DNA of 64,000 nucleotides from Plantibacter sp. PA-3-X8 (GCF_003856975.1 NZ_CP033107.1:248001-312000), one strand, 5' to 3'; shown: positions 26,313 through 35,015, counted from the first letter of the stretch. Notes: a model not told the origin generated them from the letters alone. A program made the numbers and translations.

Positions 26313-27641
26313 TCAATTCCGGACCGAAAATCCGCGCGGCTGCCGGTCGTCCACGAGACGCTTCGTGACCTCAGCTTTCGGGATTCCAAGCTCCAGAGCG
26401 ACCCAAGTGCGCACCACCATGACGCTGTCAGCCCAGGTGTTCAGCAGGTCTACCTCATCTGGCTGCGCGCGATTGGCGTGCTTGAGTCCGTTGTACCTAC
26501 TTACAGCGTCTTCAACCCAAGTCGAACCGTCGAATGGGAGGCAATCGCCCACCTCCGACAAGATCCGCTCGAAGCGTGCTCTCAAAGGCATCCTCGAAGC
26601 CTTTTGCTCGGTAGCACCATCCCGTAGGACCAGGAGGTATCCGAGAGCCTCAAGGCCTGGCCCGGTATGCGCGAGGCGTGTGTGAGGCGTAGCATTTCGC
26701 AAATCCATGCTGGAAATGACCGGATCCAGGGCGCGGGCGAAATGGTCCCTCAGATTGATCCAATGATTGATCCCAGCTACTCCAAGATCCTCAAATCGCA
26801 GCAGATGAGGGTGCCAACCCGACGGCGGCGGCACACGCTCGTCGCCGGGGACGATGACTTCCCTCCACTGTTCCCCGTGGGTCGCACCATCCAGGGTGAC
26901 CAGGGGGTCATCCTGCCGAAACGCATGGACAACGACGCACGACTCGTTTCTCCACCTCGACAAAACAAGAAGGTCACGTAGAGCTTTATGCAGCTGCAGA
27001 TGCTCGTCCCATGCCATGGGCTCCGAGCTTCGAGTCGTGCACCAAAGCAGGTCGAGGAGCTCCCGTCGATCGCCTCCCTCATCCGGAACGACCTGCCAAC
27101 CCGAGGTGAGTTCCAAGACAAGACCCGAATGATCTCCCAACTCAATTCGGGCGGGTGGGACCGACGTCAGACGCGCAACACCGACACCATCGACCAGCTC
27201 GTGCTCTATCGACCAGGAAGTCACGCCAAGCCACTCACGTAGTCCGGATATTTCGCTCGACAGCCCATGCGGTCGGTCATACTGCAGATCCGCTTCGACA
27301 CCCAGGATCGCTGCGCGTGCCCAGAGAGTACCGCTTCCAGGACCAAAGGCATCGGCGTGGAATCCACGAGCCCAGCACCGGATCAGCAAGACTGACCCAT
27401 GGGAATCATGGAAGACCACGCGTTGCGGCACCGGCTTCGGCTCCTTCGGTTCGGTACCCGGCAAGAAGCCGCCCCGACTCATGAACCAGGCAGCGTATGG
27501 CACTTCAGGGCTCGACCACGCGACGGTGACGCTCAGTCCCTGTTCGGATCTCTCCAGAGTCACCTTCACATCAGGCGTGTCCTCGTAAGAGTCGTACAGA
27601 TCCCCGGTTCGCCGCGTTCCCATCGGCAGCTTGTTCGGCAT
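26313..27641 (-). CDS. ApeA-like HEPN defence protein
   Basis: 442 residues from ATG 27641, which has GGAGGGAG upstream; the longer frame to 27689 is less likely. The N-terminal about 300 residues look like the beta-rich ApeA N-terminal domain. The C-terminal part is helical with WVEDAVSRYNGLKHANR, which contains R-x5-H (R and H of RYNGLKH) as in HEPN RNases, followed by LLNTWADSVMVVRTWVALELG. ApeA family proteins cause abortive infection by RNA cleavage on phage infection. The match is by pattern recognition; the N-terminal assignment is tentative. Sits in a small AT-richer patch between core genes. Confidence 0.62.
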   Translation of the reverse strand: MPNKLPMGTRRTGDLYDSYEDTPDVKVTLERSEQGLSVTVAWSSPEVPYAAWFMSRGGFLPGTEPKEPKPVPQRVVFHDSHGSVLLIRCWARGFHADAFGPGSGTLWARAAILGVEADLQYDRPHGLSSEISGLREWLGVTSWSIEHELVDGVGVARLTSVPPARIELGDHSGLVLELTSGWQVVPDEGGDRRELLDLLWCTTRSSEPMAWDEHLQLHKALRDLLVLSRWRNESCVVVHAFRQDDPLVTLDGATHGEQWREVIVPGDERVPPPSGWHPHLLRFEDLGVAGINHWINLRDHFARALDPVISSMDLRNATPHTRLAHTGPGLEALGYLLVLRDGATEQKASRMPLRARFERILSEVGDCLPFDGSTWVEDAVSRYNGLKHANRAQPDEVDLLNTWADSVMVVRTWVALELGIPKAEVTKRLVDDRQPRGFSVRN

Positions 27642-27956
27642 TCGCTTCTCCCTCCGAAGAGGTTCCCCTCTCGGTGATAAGGATCCCATCGTTGAGGTGA
27701 CCCCGCTTAGATCGGCTTCACCGTGAATGGTAGGCCCTTGATCCAGAGCGCGGCGCGGGAACGGGACGCCCCAATCCGCTTCCAGACCAGGGGATAACCC
27801 CCTCTTCGAAGTTGGTCGCGTGCCCTACATTGTGACTGATGTCCCCCACAGTGCGGACATCAGACTGAACACACAGGGGGCCTCACGGCGTGAACCTGAC
27901 CTCGCCGCCTGCCCGCTGAACCTCCGCCGGTGCATGCCCTCTCCGAAAGCACCTCG
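27642..27956. other. intergenic region with inverted repeat
   Basis: No gene is seen. It contains the upstream region of the DUF2510-TM2 gene, and marks the switch back to high-GC core sequence. Confidence 0.4.
27836..27863. promoter_or_regulatory. inverted repeat upstream of DUF2510-TM2 gene
   Basis: CTGATGTCC and GGACATCAG form a perfect 9-bp inverted repeat with a 10-bp spacer, about 95 bp before the start at 27957. It may be an operator or a hairpin in the leader. Confidence 0.35.
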
Positions 27957-28457
27957 ATGACGCTCGTCCCGCAGCAGCCCGGACACATCCCGGCCGGTTG
28001 GTACCCGAACCCGCAGCGCCCCGGTCAGCAGCAGTACTGGGACGGCACCGCCTGGACCTCGGCCGTCGCACCGCTCGCTCCGACCGGGCCGATGCCGATG
28101 CTTCCCGCACCACCGCAGTACGGAGCACCCGCTGCTCCATCCGCGTATGCGCCCATGCCCTACAACCATCAGCCCTACCCGGCACCGGTCCCGTATGCCC
28201 GTCCATTCAAGGAGAGCGGCACCGGCTACCTGCTGGCGATCCTCCTCGGCGGCTTCGGTGCACACCAGTTCTATCTGGGCAACGTCGGCGCCGGCATCGG
28301 CTTCATCGCCCTCTGGTGGGGCGGCTGGGCGCTGAGCGTCTTCGGCATCGGCTTCGTCGCGATCCTCGCCGCCTTCGTGTGGTGGATCATCGATCTCTGC
28401 ACCATGCAGTCCCAGGTCGACACCGCCAACCGGCGCCTCATCGCGTACCCCTACTGA
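27957..28457 (+). CDS. DUF2510 and TM2 domain membrane protein
   Basis: 166 residues from ATG 27957. N-terminal DUF2510 (GWYPNPQRPGQQQYWDGTAWT), Pro/Tyr-rich linker, then a TM2 domain: GYLLAILLGGFGAHQFYLGNVGAG, FIALWWGGWALSVFG, VAILAAFVWWIIDLCTM, with the DxF-like HQFYLG motif between helices. Two TM helices expected. Cellular role unknown. The following gene is the second MmpS-like protein, 119 bp on, in the same direction. Confidence 0.85.
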   Translation: MTLVPQQPGHIPAGWYPNPQRPGQQQYWDGTAWTSAVAPLAPTGPMPMLPAPPQYGAPAAPSAYAPMPYNHQPYPAPVPYARPFKESGTGYLLAILLGGFGAHQFYLGNVGAGIGFIALWWGGWALSVFGIGFVAILAAFVWWIIDLCTMQSQVDTANRRLIAYPY

Positions 28458-28576
28458 CCCGCCGGGCACCCAGGTCGCGCGCGCAGCACTGACCAGGCGC
28501 TCTCCCCCTCGCTTCCCCGCATCACCGACCGACGCCAGCACGCCGGCCGACCACACCGCAGAAAGGCACCACCACC

Positions 28577-29335
28577 ATGTCCTACCCCGAGCAGCCTCCG
28601 TCACCGCAGGAGCCCTACGGTCAGCAGCCGTACGGCCAGGCACCCCAGGGCCAGCAGCCCTACGGCCAGGCACCCTACGGCCAGCCCGGTTTCGGCCAGC
28701 CGACGCCGCCGCCCGCGAAGACCGGCAACGGCCTCGGACTCGCCGCCCTCATCATCGGTGTCGTCGCACTCGTCGGCGCGTTCATCCCGTTCGTGAACTT
28801 CGTCTCCGGCTTCCTCGCCTTCGTCGGCCTGGTGCTCGGCATCATCGCCCTCTTCCTGAAGAACAAGTCGAAGGGGCTTGCCATCGCGGGCACGGTCCTG
28901 TCGCTCATCGCGATGATCCTCAGCATCATCCTCGCGATCACCTACACCGCCGGGTTCGCCGGTGCCGTGAGCGAAGGCATCAAGACCGCGCAGGCGGAGT
29001 CGTCCGCTGAAGCCGACCGCGACGTCACCGTGGTCTACGAGGTGACCGGCACGTCCGCCGCATCGTCGATCACGTACATGACGTTCACCGACGGCAACAG
29101 CGGCACCGAGCAGGCCAACGACCAGGCGCTCCCCTTCACCAAGGAGTTCACCATCAAGGCCGGTGGCACCTTCGACTACAGCTCGTTCTACGTCATGGCG
29201 ATGAACGGTGCCGACGACGCGGGTGACATCTCCTGCAAGATCACCGTCGACGGCAAGGTGCTCGCAGAGAACACCTCGACCGGCGCGTACGCCTCGGCGT
29301 CGTGCTCCGCCTCGAGCATGGACCTCAACGAGTAG
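28577..29335 (+). CDS. MmpS-like / DUF4190 membrane protein (paralogue)
   Basis: 252 residues with AAAGG upstream of ATG 28577. The cytosolic head is a Tyr-Gly-Gln repeat (QQPYGQAPQGQQPYGQAPYGQ) followed by the same hydrophobic block and exported beta domain as 24539-25246 (VVYEVTGTSAASSITY, SCKITVDGKVLAENTSTGAYASASC). The two differ mainly in the head, pointing to gene duplication. Ends just before a strong terminator. Confidence 0.8.
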   Translation: MSYPEQPPSPQEPYGQQPYGQAPQGQQPYGQAPYGQPGFGQPTPPPAKTGNGLGLAALIIGVVALVGAFIPFVNFVSGFLAFVGLVLGIIALFLKNKSKGLAIAGTVLSLIAMILSIILAITYTAGFAGAVSEGIKTAQAESSAEADRDVTVVYEVTGTSAASSITYMTFTDGNSGTEQANDQALPFTKEFTIKAGGTFDYSSFYVMAMNGADDAGDISCKITVDGKVLAENTSTGAYASASCSASSMDLNE

Positions 29336-29358
29336 TCACTTCGCCCGTCGTCGTTCAG

Positions 29359-29394
29359 GACCCCACCAACCCGCCTCGGCCGGTTCGTGGGGTC
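29359..29394 (+). terminator. terminator after MmpS-like gene
   Basis: GACCCCAC...GTGGGGTC, 8-bp stem with an additional inner AACC/GGTT pairing, followed by TTGT, 24 bp after the stop of the paralogue. Confidence 0.6.
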
Positions 29395-29432
29395 TTGTCG
29401 TCGCGCGGACGAGATGAGCCGCTCTGCCCCGA

Positions 29433-29990
29433 TCATCCCTTCGAAACGGTGATCTCCACCGGTGTCGGGTTCTGGAACAGGTCGAGCACTGGGCAGTGCG
29501 CGTCGACCGCGGCGCGCAGCTCCTGGTAGCGGTCCTCGGTCTCGGGGCCGGTGATGCTGATGTTCAGCCGGATCGTCGAGAACCCCGCGCGCACCTCATC
29601 GGTGATGCCGAAGAGGTTGCGCACGTCGAGGTCGCCCTCGGCATCGACGCTGATGTCGTCGACCTGGATACCCAGCGCGCTCGCGTACAGCCGGTAGACG
29701 ACGATCTGGCAGGAGATGAGCGCTCCGAGCGCGAACTCGACCGGGCTCGCCGCGACATCGTCACCGGCCAGCGCGGCCGGCTCGTCGACGAGGAAGCGGT
29801 GCTTGCCCGCGGTGATCGCACTCGCGACCGAGCCCTCGCCGGAGCCGGAGACGCGGTAGGTGAGCGCCGCACTCGATGGCGCGGAAGCGATCCGCTCAGA
29901 CCAGGAGGCGCCCGCGGCGGCGAGGCGGTCCGCGCGCTCGGTTGCGGAGACGGAGGGGACGGGGGCCAGGTTGTTCGTGAGGAGAGTCAT
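29433..29990 (-). CDS. OsmC-family peroxiredoxin-like protein
   Basis: 185 residues from ATG 29990 (MTLLTNNLAPVPSVS); no clear ribosome site, so it may be leaderless. The two OsmC cysteines are present, LISCQIVVYRLY and AHCPVLDLF, with the conserved SPVEFALGAL before the first. OsmC/Ohr proteins reduce organic hydroperoxides. The convergent MmpS terminator lies 40 bp past its end. Confidence 0.85.
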   Translation of the reverse strand: MTLLTNNLAPVPSVSATERADRLAAAGASWSERIASAPSSAALTYRVSGSGEGSVASAITAGKHRFLVDEPAALAGDDVAASPVEFALGALISCQIVVYRLYASALGIQVDDISVDAEGDLDVRNLFGITDEVRAGFSTIRLNISITGPETEDRYQELRAAVDAHCPVLDLFQNPTPVEITVSKG

Positions 29991-30138
29991 GCGGACAGTG
30001 TCAGCGGTGTGGACGGCTCCTGGCCAGCGTCCGATGACACAACTCGTCACGAAGGCGACGGCACCGGCCTCGGGGGGGGCGGGAACGTCGCAACTGACGG
30101 GGCGACTCGCAGTCGGTACCGCCACTCCGACGCGGCAC

Positions 30139-30666
30139 TCACATCGAGAGGCGGCGCACGAGCTCCTCGACGGTCGAGAACTTGATCGACTCGACGCCCT
30201 CTTCGTCGTCGTCGTCGGGCTCGACCTCGACGGCCTCGAACGCGAGGTCGGCGTCGAGCTGCACGAGCACCGAGCTGTCGGGGAACTGCTTCGGCGCATC
30301 GAACGAGAGCAGCACGGCGTCGATGAAGACGATCACCGAGCGCAGCACGAGGTCGTCACGGAGGTCGGCGGTCTCGATGACCTCGTCCGACTCGACGGCC
30401 TCCTCGATCTCCGACGCCACCCGGTCGAGCAGCACCTTCCATTCAGCTGTCGGCGTCGAGAGGACCCGCTGCGCCAAGTCGGCGAGCGCCGCCGGCTCCG
30501 GCTCGCCCTCCTGCTCCTCGGGCTCGGGGTCGACGTTGAGCATGACCTCGGCGTCGATCGCGTCGAAGCGGGCGAGCCCGTAGACGAAGGTGTCCTCCAC
30601 CTCGGGCGAGGCGACGAGGCCCCGACGCGTGAGTTCTTCGGCCAGGGCAGTCAGCGATGCAGTCAT
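30139..30666 (-). CDS. acidic hypothetical protein
   Basis: 175 residues, strongly acidic (PEPEEQEGEPEPAALADLA; EVEPDDDDEEGVES), no membrane segment. The third codon position is G/C rich throughout, which supports a real gene. ATG 30666 starts MTASLTALAEELTRRGL. The ends align with the flanking OsmC and terminator. No family recognised. Confidence 0.65.
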   Translation of the reverse strand: MTASLTALAEELTRRGLVASPEVEDTFVYGLARFDAIDAEVMLNVDPEPEEQEGEPEPAALADLAQRVLSTPTAEWKVLLDRVASEIEEAVESDEVIETADLRDDLVLRSVIVFIDAVLLSFDAPKQFPDSSVLVQLDADLAFEAVEVEPDDDDEEGVESIKFSTVEELVRRLSM

Positions 30667-30763
30667 GCGCGCCAGGCTATCGCGACCGGGTGAACGGAGG
30701 CGGAACGTGCCGTCGCGCTGAGGTGCCCGGATGTGTCGGAAAGCGGGCGAGATTGGAACAGTT

Positions 30764-30813
30764 CCGGGCGACTCAACACAGGTGGCGACGCCCGCGCACG
30801 TTGAGTCGCCTGG
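30764..30813 (-). terminator. hairpin after tetR
   Basis: A 14-bp stem (30764-30777 with 30800-30813, one mismatch) lies 35 bp beyond the tetR stop, between it and the next minus-strand gene. Confidence 0.5.
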
Positions 30814-30847
30814 AAAGGTGAAGTTCGCCCCCTCTGCGATGCGGCGA

Positions 30848-31396
30848 TCAGTGTTCTCGGAGTCCGGCGAGCAGGAGTTCGACGGCTGCGCGCGCCTCTG
30901 ACGCCCAGAGGGGACGATCGATCGTAGACGAGATGCCGTGGAGCACGATCATGACCGCCCCGACAGGCGTGCCGGGGCGGATGGCGCCATCGGCGGCCGC
31001 TCGCTCCAGGAGGTCGGCGACGGCACGTTCGACTGCGATGCCGCCGTCGGCCAGTACTGCAGGGTCTGTCGTCGCTGCCAGGGCGCGGGCGAGACCGGTG
31101 TGGGCGAGCACGTACTCGACGAATCCGCGGAGGAACATGTCGAGGTTCACCCCCGGAGACCGCGCCGGGTCGTTGGCCTGGTCGCAGAGTGCGGCGACCT
31201 CGCCCTCGTACACTGCGGCGGCCAGCGCGTCACGGGTAGGGAAGTGTCTGTAGAGGGTTCCAACCCCCACGCCGGCGCGCGCCGCGAAGTCATCGAAGCG
31301 CAATTGCTCGTCGCGGTCGAAGACATCACGCGCAGCGGCCACGATCGCGTCCCGATTGCGGCGGGCGTCCGCTCTCAGTGCTCGGATCTCGGCCAT
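30848..31396 (-). CDS. TetR-family transcriptional regulator
   Basis: 182 residues from ATG 31396 (AGAGG upstream). HTH: AAARDVFDRDEQLRFDDFAARAGVGVGTLYRHFPTRDALAAAVY, with the GTLYRHFPTRDAL recognition helix; C-terminal ligand domain helical. Divergent from a ketopantoate-reductase-like gene with two operator-like palindromes between them, one within the neighbour's promoter; it very likely represses that gene and itself. Confidence 0.88.
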   Translation of the reverse strand: MAEIRALRADARRNRDAIVAAARDVFDRDEQLRFDDFAARAGVGVGTLYRHFPTRDALAAAVYEGEVAALCDQANDPARSPGVNLDMFLRGFVEYVLAHTGLARALAATTDPAVLADGGIAVERAVADLLERAAADGAIRPGTPVGAVMIVLHGISSTIDRPLWASEARAAVELLLAGLREH

Positions 31397-31410
31397 GGCG
31401 ACACCTCTCA

Positions 31411-31464
31411 TTGACAATTGGAGATCGTCTCCATATATACTCACAAAATGGAGACAAGCTCCAT
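31411..31464 (+). promoter_or_regulatory. promoter with two TetR-type operators
   Basis: A consensus promoter on the plus strand: TTGACA (31411-31416), 17-bp spacer, TATATA (31434-31439). The spacer holds a perfect palindrome, TGGAGA-TCG-TCTCCA (31419-31433). A second, ATGGAG-ACAAG-CTCCAT (31448-31464), lies over and just after the expected transcription start. Their centres are 30 bp apart, three helical turns, and their arms share GGAG, so the TetR dimer next door is the obvious ligand. Confidence 0.75.
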
Positions 31465-31483
31465 TTTACGGAAGAGGCACCAA

Positions 31484-32407
31484 TTGCGCATCTTGATGTT
31501 CGGCCGAGGGGTGATCGCGACGCTGTACGGTCGGGTGTTTCAGGCGGCCGGCCACGACGTCGAGTTCTACGTGCGTCCGGGGCGCGCCGCGGAGTACGGC
31601 GACGAGGTGCAGCTGGACTGGATCGATGCTCGCCGGAAACCGTTCGGTCGACGGGTTCGTGAATCGTTCCGGACGCCGTTTCGGGAAGCCCTCGACCCGG
31701 CAGATGGATTCGACCTGATCGTGCTGAGCGTCGGACACCATCGTCTCGCGGAGGCGACCGCGTTCTTGGCTCCCCGCATCGGAGACGCGACCGTGTTGGT
31801 GTTCGGCAACGTCTGGGAGGAGCCACTGACCGCAGTCGCGCCGCTTCCGGCCGAGCAAGTCGTGTTCGGGTTCCCTGGTAGCGGCGGCGGCTTCGGGGAC
31901 GACGGGGTGCTGAGTGGCGCAATGCTGCCCTCGGTCATCATCGGTACGCCGGATGTCTCGCCCAACCGGAGGGAGGAGGAAGTCCTCCTAGCCTTCCGGC
32001 GAGCTGGCCTCGCCGTTCGGCGGGAAAAGGACATCCGAGGATGGCTGTGGTTGCACTTCATCGCCGACGCCGGCATGTTCGATCAGGCGATCCGGAGCGG
32101 GTCGCTGGCGAACATGACGGGCGACCGGCGAGCATTCCGCGACGCTTTCCTGACGACCCGTGAGCTGCTGCCCGTTCTTGAGGCCCGAGGCGTCGACCTC
32201 CGATTGCACCGCAACGCGACGCTGCCGTTTCGGCTGCCTGGCCTGATCGCTACGGCCTCCGCATGGGCGACGAGGCTGATCCCGATGGCCAGCCGGAGCC
32301 TCGCAGCACACACGGATCCGCACACACCGGAAGCCACAGCAGTCCTCGAAGACACGCTGCGCGAGACGCGTCGCCTGAACATCAGCACCCCTCGCCTCGA
32401 ACGCTAG
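31484..32407 (+). CDS. ketopantoate reductase-like (ApbA/PanE family) oxidoreductase
   Basis: 307 residues. N-terminal Rossmann domain LRILMFGRGVIATLYGRVFQAAGHDVEFYVRPGRA, with a degenerate Gly motif GRGVIA in place of GxGxxG; middle SVGHHRL and a helical C-terminal domain. TTG at 31484 is preferred because AGAGG is 6 nt upstream and the first residue starts the fold; ATG 31448 would lie on the operator and could only be leaderless. Not necessarily a pantothenate enzyme: the family has many members of other function, and TetR control suggests a conditional role. Confidence 0.72.
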   Translation: MRILMFGRGVIATLYGRVFQAAGHDVEFYVRPGRAAEYGDEVQLDWIDARRKPFGRRVRESFRTPFREALDPADGFDLIVLSVGHHRLAEATAFLAPRIGDATVLVFGNVWEEPLTAVAPLPAEQVVFGFPGSGGGFGDDGVLSGAMLPSVIIGTPDVSPNRREEEVLLAFRRAGLAVRREKDIRGWLWLHFIADAGMFDQAIRSGSLANMTGDRRAFRDAFLTTRELLPVLEARGVDLRLHRNATLPFRLPGLIATASAWATRLIPMASRSLAAHTDPHTPEATAVLEDTLRETRRLNISTPRLER

Positions 32408-32464
32408 CAACCTGAACTCTTCCCGACGGGCACAGCTGTCAGCCGCACACGCCATGATCGCCGT

Positions 32465-33574
32465 ATGCCCTTCGCAGACGAGCTCCTCGGCGCCGCCGTC
32501 GCCCGCACCCTCACCCGCTCGCTCCAGGAGGCGGATCCGGAGCGGCCGTTCGACACAGTCGCCGATGCCGCCGAGCGACTCGACGGCCTCGCCCTCCGCG
32601 AGCGCGCCGACCTCCTGCGCGACGCTCTCCTCGCGGACGTCCCCGGCGATTACGCGACGCTCGCCGGCATCATCCGCACCGCCCAGGCCTCGGACCCTGC
32701 GTTCACCGGCTGGCTCATCTGGCCAGTCACCAGTGCGGTCGCGGCTCGGGCGGTCAATGAGGGCGGCCCCGACGCTTTCGACGATGCCATGCGACTTCTC
32801 GCCGAACTCACCGACCGCCTCAGCGCCGAGTTCGCCATCCGCACCCTGCTCCGCCACGACCTCGACCGCGCGCTCGCCATCGTCCTCGACTGGACCGCAT
32901 CCGACAACGAACACGTCCGTCGGCTCGCGAGCGAGGGCACCCGCCCCTATCTGCCCTGGGCCGTCCGCGTGCGGGAGATCGTCGCGAACCCGGGCGTCAC
33001 CGTGCCGATTCTCGATGCTCTGTACCGCGACCCGAGCGAGTACGTCCGCCGATCGGTCGCCAACCACCTCAACGACCTCAGCCGCGACGACCCCGAGCTC
33101 GTGGTCGCGACCGCGAACCGCTGGCTCGCCGAGCCTGACGCGAACACACCGGCGCTCGTCCGGCACGCGCTGCGCACCCTCGTAAAGCGCGGCAACCCGG
33201 GCGCGCTGGCGGCCCTCGGCTTCGGAGCGGCGACCACCGAGGTCGAGGGGTTCGGGCTCGAGAGGGCACACGTTCCGTTCGGCGGCACGGTCCGATTCGT
33301 CGCGACCGTCCGCAACACCGGTACCGAGACGGCTCGCCTCGCGATCGACTACATCGTGCACCACCAGAAAGCGAACGGCTCGCAGACGACGAAGACGTTC
33401 AAGCTGACGACGACCGAGCTGGCGCCGGGCGAGCACATCCTGCTCTCCCGCGAGCACTCGTTCCGGGCGATCACCACCCGCCGCTACCACCCGGGTGCGC
33501 ACGGGATCGCGCTGCAGGTGAACGGGGTCGCGACCGAACCGCTGGCGTTCGAACTGCTGCCGCCGGTGGAGTGA
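32465..33574 (+). CDS. AlkC-like DNA alkylation repair protein with C-terminal Ig-like domain
   Basis: 369 residues. HEAT-like helical repeats across about 1-255 (EHVRRLASEGTRPYLPWAVRV, EYVRRSVANHLNDLSRDDPE, VRHALRTLVKRGNPGALAALGFG), the fold of AlkC/AlkD DNA glycosylases that excise N3- and N7-alkylated purines. Residues about 260-365 form an Ig-like beta domain (GGTVRFVATVRNTGTETARLAIDYIVHHQKANG) known from AlkC subtypes. The LPWA region is the expected site of the DNA-binding Trp/Asp residues. ATG 32465 has no obvious ribosome site. Confidence 0.8.
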   Translation: MPFADELLGAAVARTLTRSLQEADPERPFDTVADAAERLDGLALRERADLLRDALLADVPGDYATLAGIIRTAQASDPAFTGWLIWPVTSAVAARAVNEGGPDAFDDAMRLLAELTDRLSAEFAIRTLLRHDLDRALAIVLDWTASDNEHVRRLASEGTRPYLPWAVRVREIVANPGVTVPILDALYRDPSEYVRRSVANHLNDLSRDDPELVVATANRWLAEPDANTPALVRHALRTLVKRGNPGALAALGFGAATTEVEGFGLERAHVPFGGTVRFVATVRNTGTETARLAIDYIVHHQKANGSQTTKTFKLTTTELAPGEHILLSREHSFRAITTRRYHPGAHGIALQVNGVATEPLAFELLPPVE

Positions 33575-33600
33575 GGCGGGCGTCACCACGGCCGAGCCGC

Positions 33601-33622
33601 GGTGCCTGAGCCTGTCGAAGGC
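33601..33622. repeat. single copy of dispersed repeat
   Basis: One GGTGCCTGAGCCTGTCGAAGG copy, unpaired, in the gap between the AlkC-like gene and the F420-type reductase. Confidence 0.7.
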
Positions 33623-33769
33623 CGCACCCGGACGAGCTCGGCGAACCGGGATGGTGCACGACCGAGGGACGGCATTCGGAGGACCACGGCGAACGTTCGA
33701 ACCTGAACGGCGGCTCCGGATCCACGCCAGGCAGGAATGCAGGACCCTGCCGGAACCGTTCCCCTGAAC

Positions 33770-34417
33770 ATGACAACCATCGGAATCATCGGTTCAGGAA
33801 ACATCGGCTCTCAGCTCGCACGCCTCACGGTGGCGCAGGGTCACGACGTCATCGTGTCCAACTCGCGCGGACCGGAGACGCTCACCGACCTCGTCTCGGA
33901 GCTCGGCGAGCACGCCACCGCCGGCACCGCCCTCGACGCGGCCGAGCGTGGCGACATCGTCATCGTCACCATCCCGTTGCACGCGATCGACACCGTCCCC
34001 GTCGAACCGCTCGCGGGCAAGGTCGTCATCGACACGAACAACTACTACCCCGAGCGCGACGGCCACATCGCCGAGCTCGACGAGGAGACCACCACCACGG
34101 CCGAGATGCTGCAGGCGCACCTCCCGGAATCGAAGGTCGTGAAGGCGTTCAACCACATCTACGCCGCCGACCTCACCACCAAGGGCAAGCCGTCCGGCAC
34201 CCCGAACCGCCGGGCCCTCGTCATCGCCGGTGACGACGCCGACGCGAAGGCCGCGGTCGCCGCGCTCATCGACTCCTTCGGGTTCGAGCCCCTCGACATC
34301 GGCGCGCTCTCCGAAGGATGGCGCATCCAGCGCGACACCCCCGGCTACGGCCCGGACGTCGACGCCGACAAGCTGCGCGAACTCGTCGCCGAGGCCAAGC
34401 GTTACCGCGACATGTAA
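33770..34417 (+). CDS. F420-dependent NADP oxidoreductase-like protein
   Basis: 215 residues from ATG 33770. Rossmann start TTIGIIGSGNIGSQLARLTVAQGHDVIVSNSRGPE, typical of the NADP-dependent F420 reductase family; VIVTIPLHAI and AGKVVIDTNNYYPERDG follow, then VVKAFNHIYA. Family members use NADP(H) with F420 or other substrates. An upstream in-frame ATG at 33737 is disfavoured since it delays the GxGxxG start. Confidence 0.83.
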   Translation: MTTIGIIGSGNIGSQLARLTVAQGHDVIVSNSRGPETLTDLVSELGEHATAGTALDAAERGDIVIVTIPLHAIDTVPVEPLAGKVVIDTNNYYPERDGHIAELDEETTTTAEMLQAHLPESKVVKAFNHIYAADLTTKGKPSGTPNRRALVIAGDDADAKAAVAALIDSFGFEPLDIGALSEGWRIQRDTPGYGPDVDADKLRELVAEAKRYRDM

Positions 34418-34430
34418 GTCACGCCGCATC

Positions 34431-34489
34431 ACGAATCGCCCCGAGTGGTCGTCCAGGAGGTCCTGGAGCGACCACTCGGGGCGATTCGT
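34431..34489. terminator. long two-tier hairpin between convergent genes
   Basis: A perfect 21-bp outer stem (34431-34451 with 34469-34489) encloses a second 7-bp stem TCCAGGA-GG-TCCTGGA with one bulged G, so the whole 59-bp segment is palindromic. It sits exactly between the stops of the convergent reductase and GNAT genes. No T-tract. Confidence 0.7.
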
Positions 34490-34492
34490 CGT

Positions 34493-34969
34493 TCAGCGGC
34501 CCGGTGGGTCTGCCCGCCACTCGAGGAGCAGCGGCGCATCCTCGAACCCGGCGCGGCGGTAGACCGGCGCACCCGCGTCGTTCGAGCTGACGGAGACCCG
34601 GCCGATGTCGCGAGCGCGGGCGGCGTCGAGGAGTCCGTCGACGAGACGGCCGGCGATACCGCGACCGCGGAACTCCGGGCGGACGAAGACACTCTGGACG
34701 TCGCCCGTCAGTCGGCGGAGTGCCCCGATGTTGGGTGCGCGGGAGAACACGACGAGCCAAGCCATCCCGACGAGCTGATCGTCGACCTCGGCGACCAGGC
34801 ATACCCGGGAGTCGGGGTCGACTGCGATCCACGAGACGAGGTCGTGGGCGAACAGCGCCCGTTCCCAGTCGGCGAGCGGGGCGGCGGGCGGCGACATCAT
34901 GAGCTTCAGCTCAGCGAGCCCGGTGGCGTCGGCTGGCGTGGCGACGCGGATCACGACCTCGGGCTCCAT
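34493..34969 (-). CDS. GNAT family N-acetyltransferase
   Basis: 158 residues from ATG 34969 (MEPEVVIRVATPADATGLAELK). GNAT core: QSVFVRPEFRGRGIAGRLVDGLLDAARARD (acetyl-CoA loop R/Q-x-x-G-x-G/A is RGRGIA), then VSVSSNDAGAPVYRRAGF. Substrate unknown. The frame is open to 35242, but that extension would overlap the divergent lipoprotein gene. Confidence 0.85.
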   Translation of the reverse strand: MEPEVVIRVATPADATGLAELKLMMSPPAAPLADWERALFAHDLVSWIAVDPDSRVCLVAEVDDQLVGMAWLVVFSRAPNIGALRRLTGDVQSVFVRPEFRGRGIAGRLVDGLLDAARARDIGRVSVSSNDAGAPVYRRAGFEDAPLLLEWRADPPGR

Positions 34970-35015
34970 GGGTCGAGTGTCGCATGGGCTGACGGGTCCT
35001 GCGTAGGCTGCCCGC

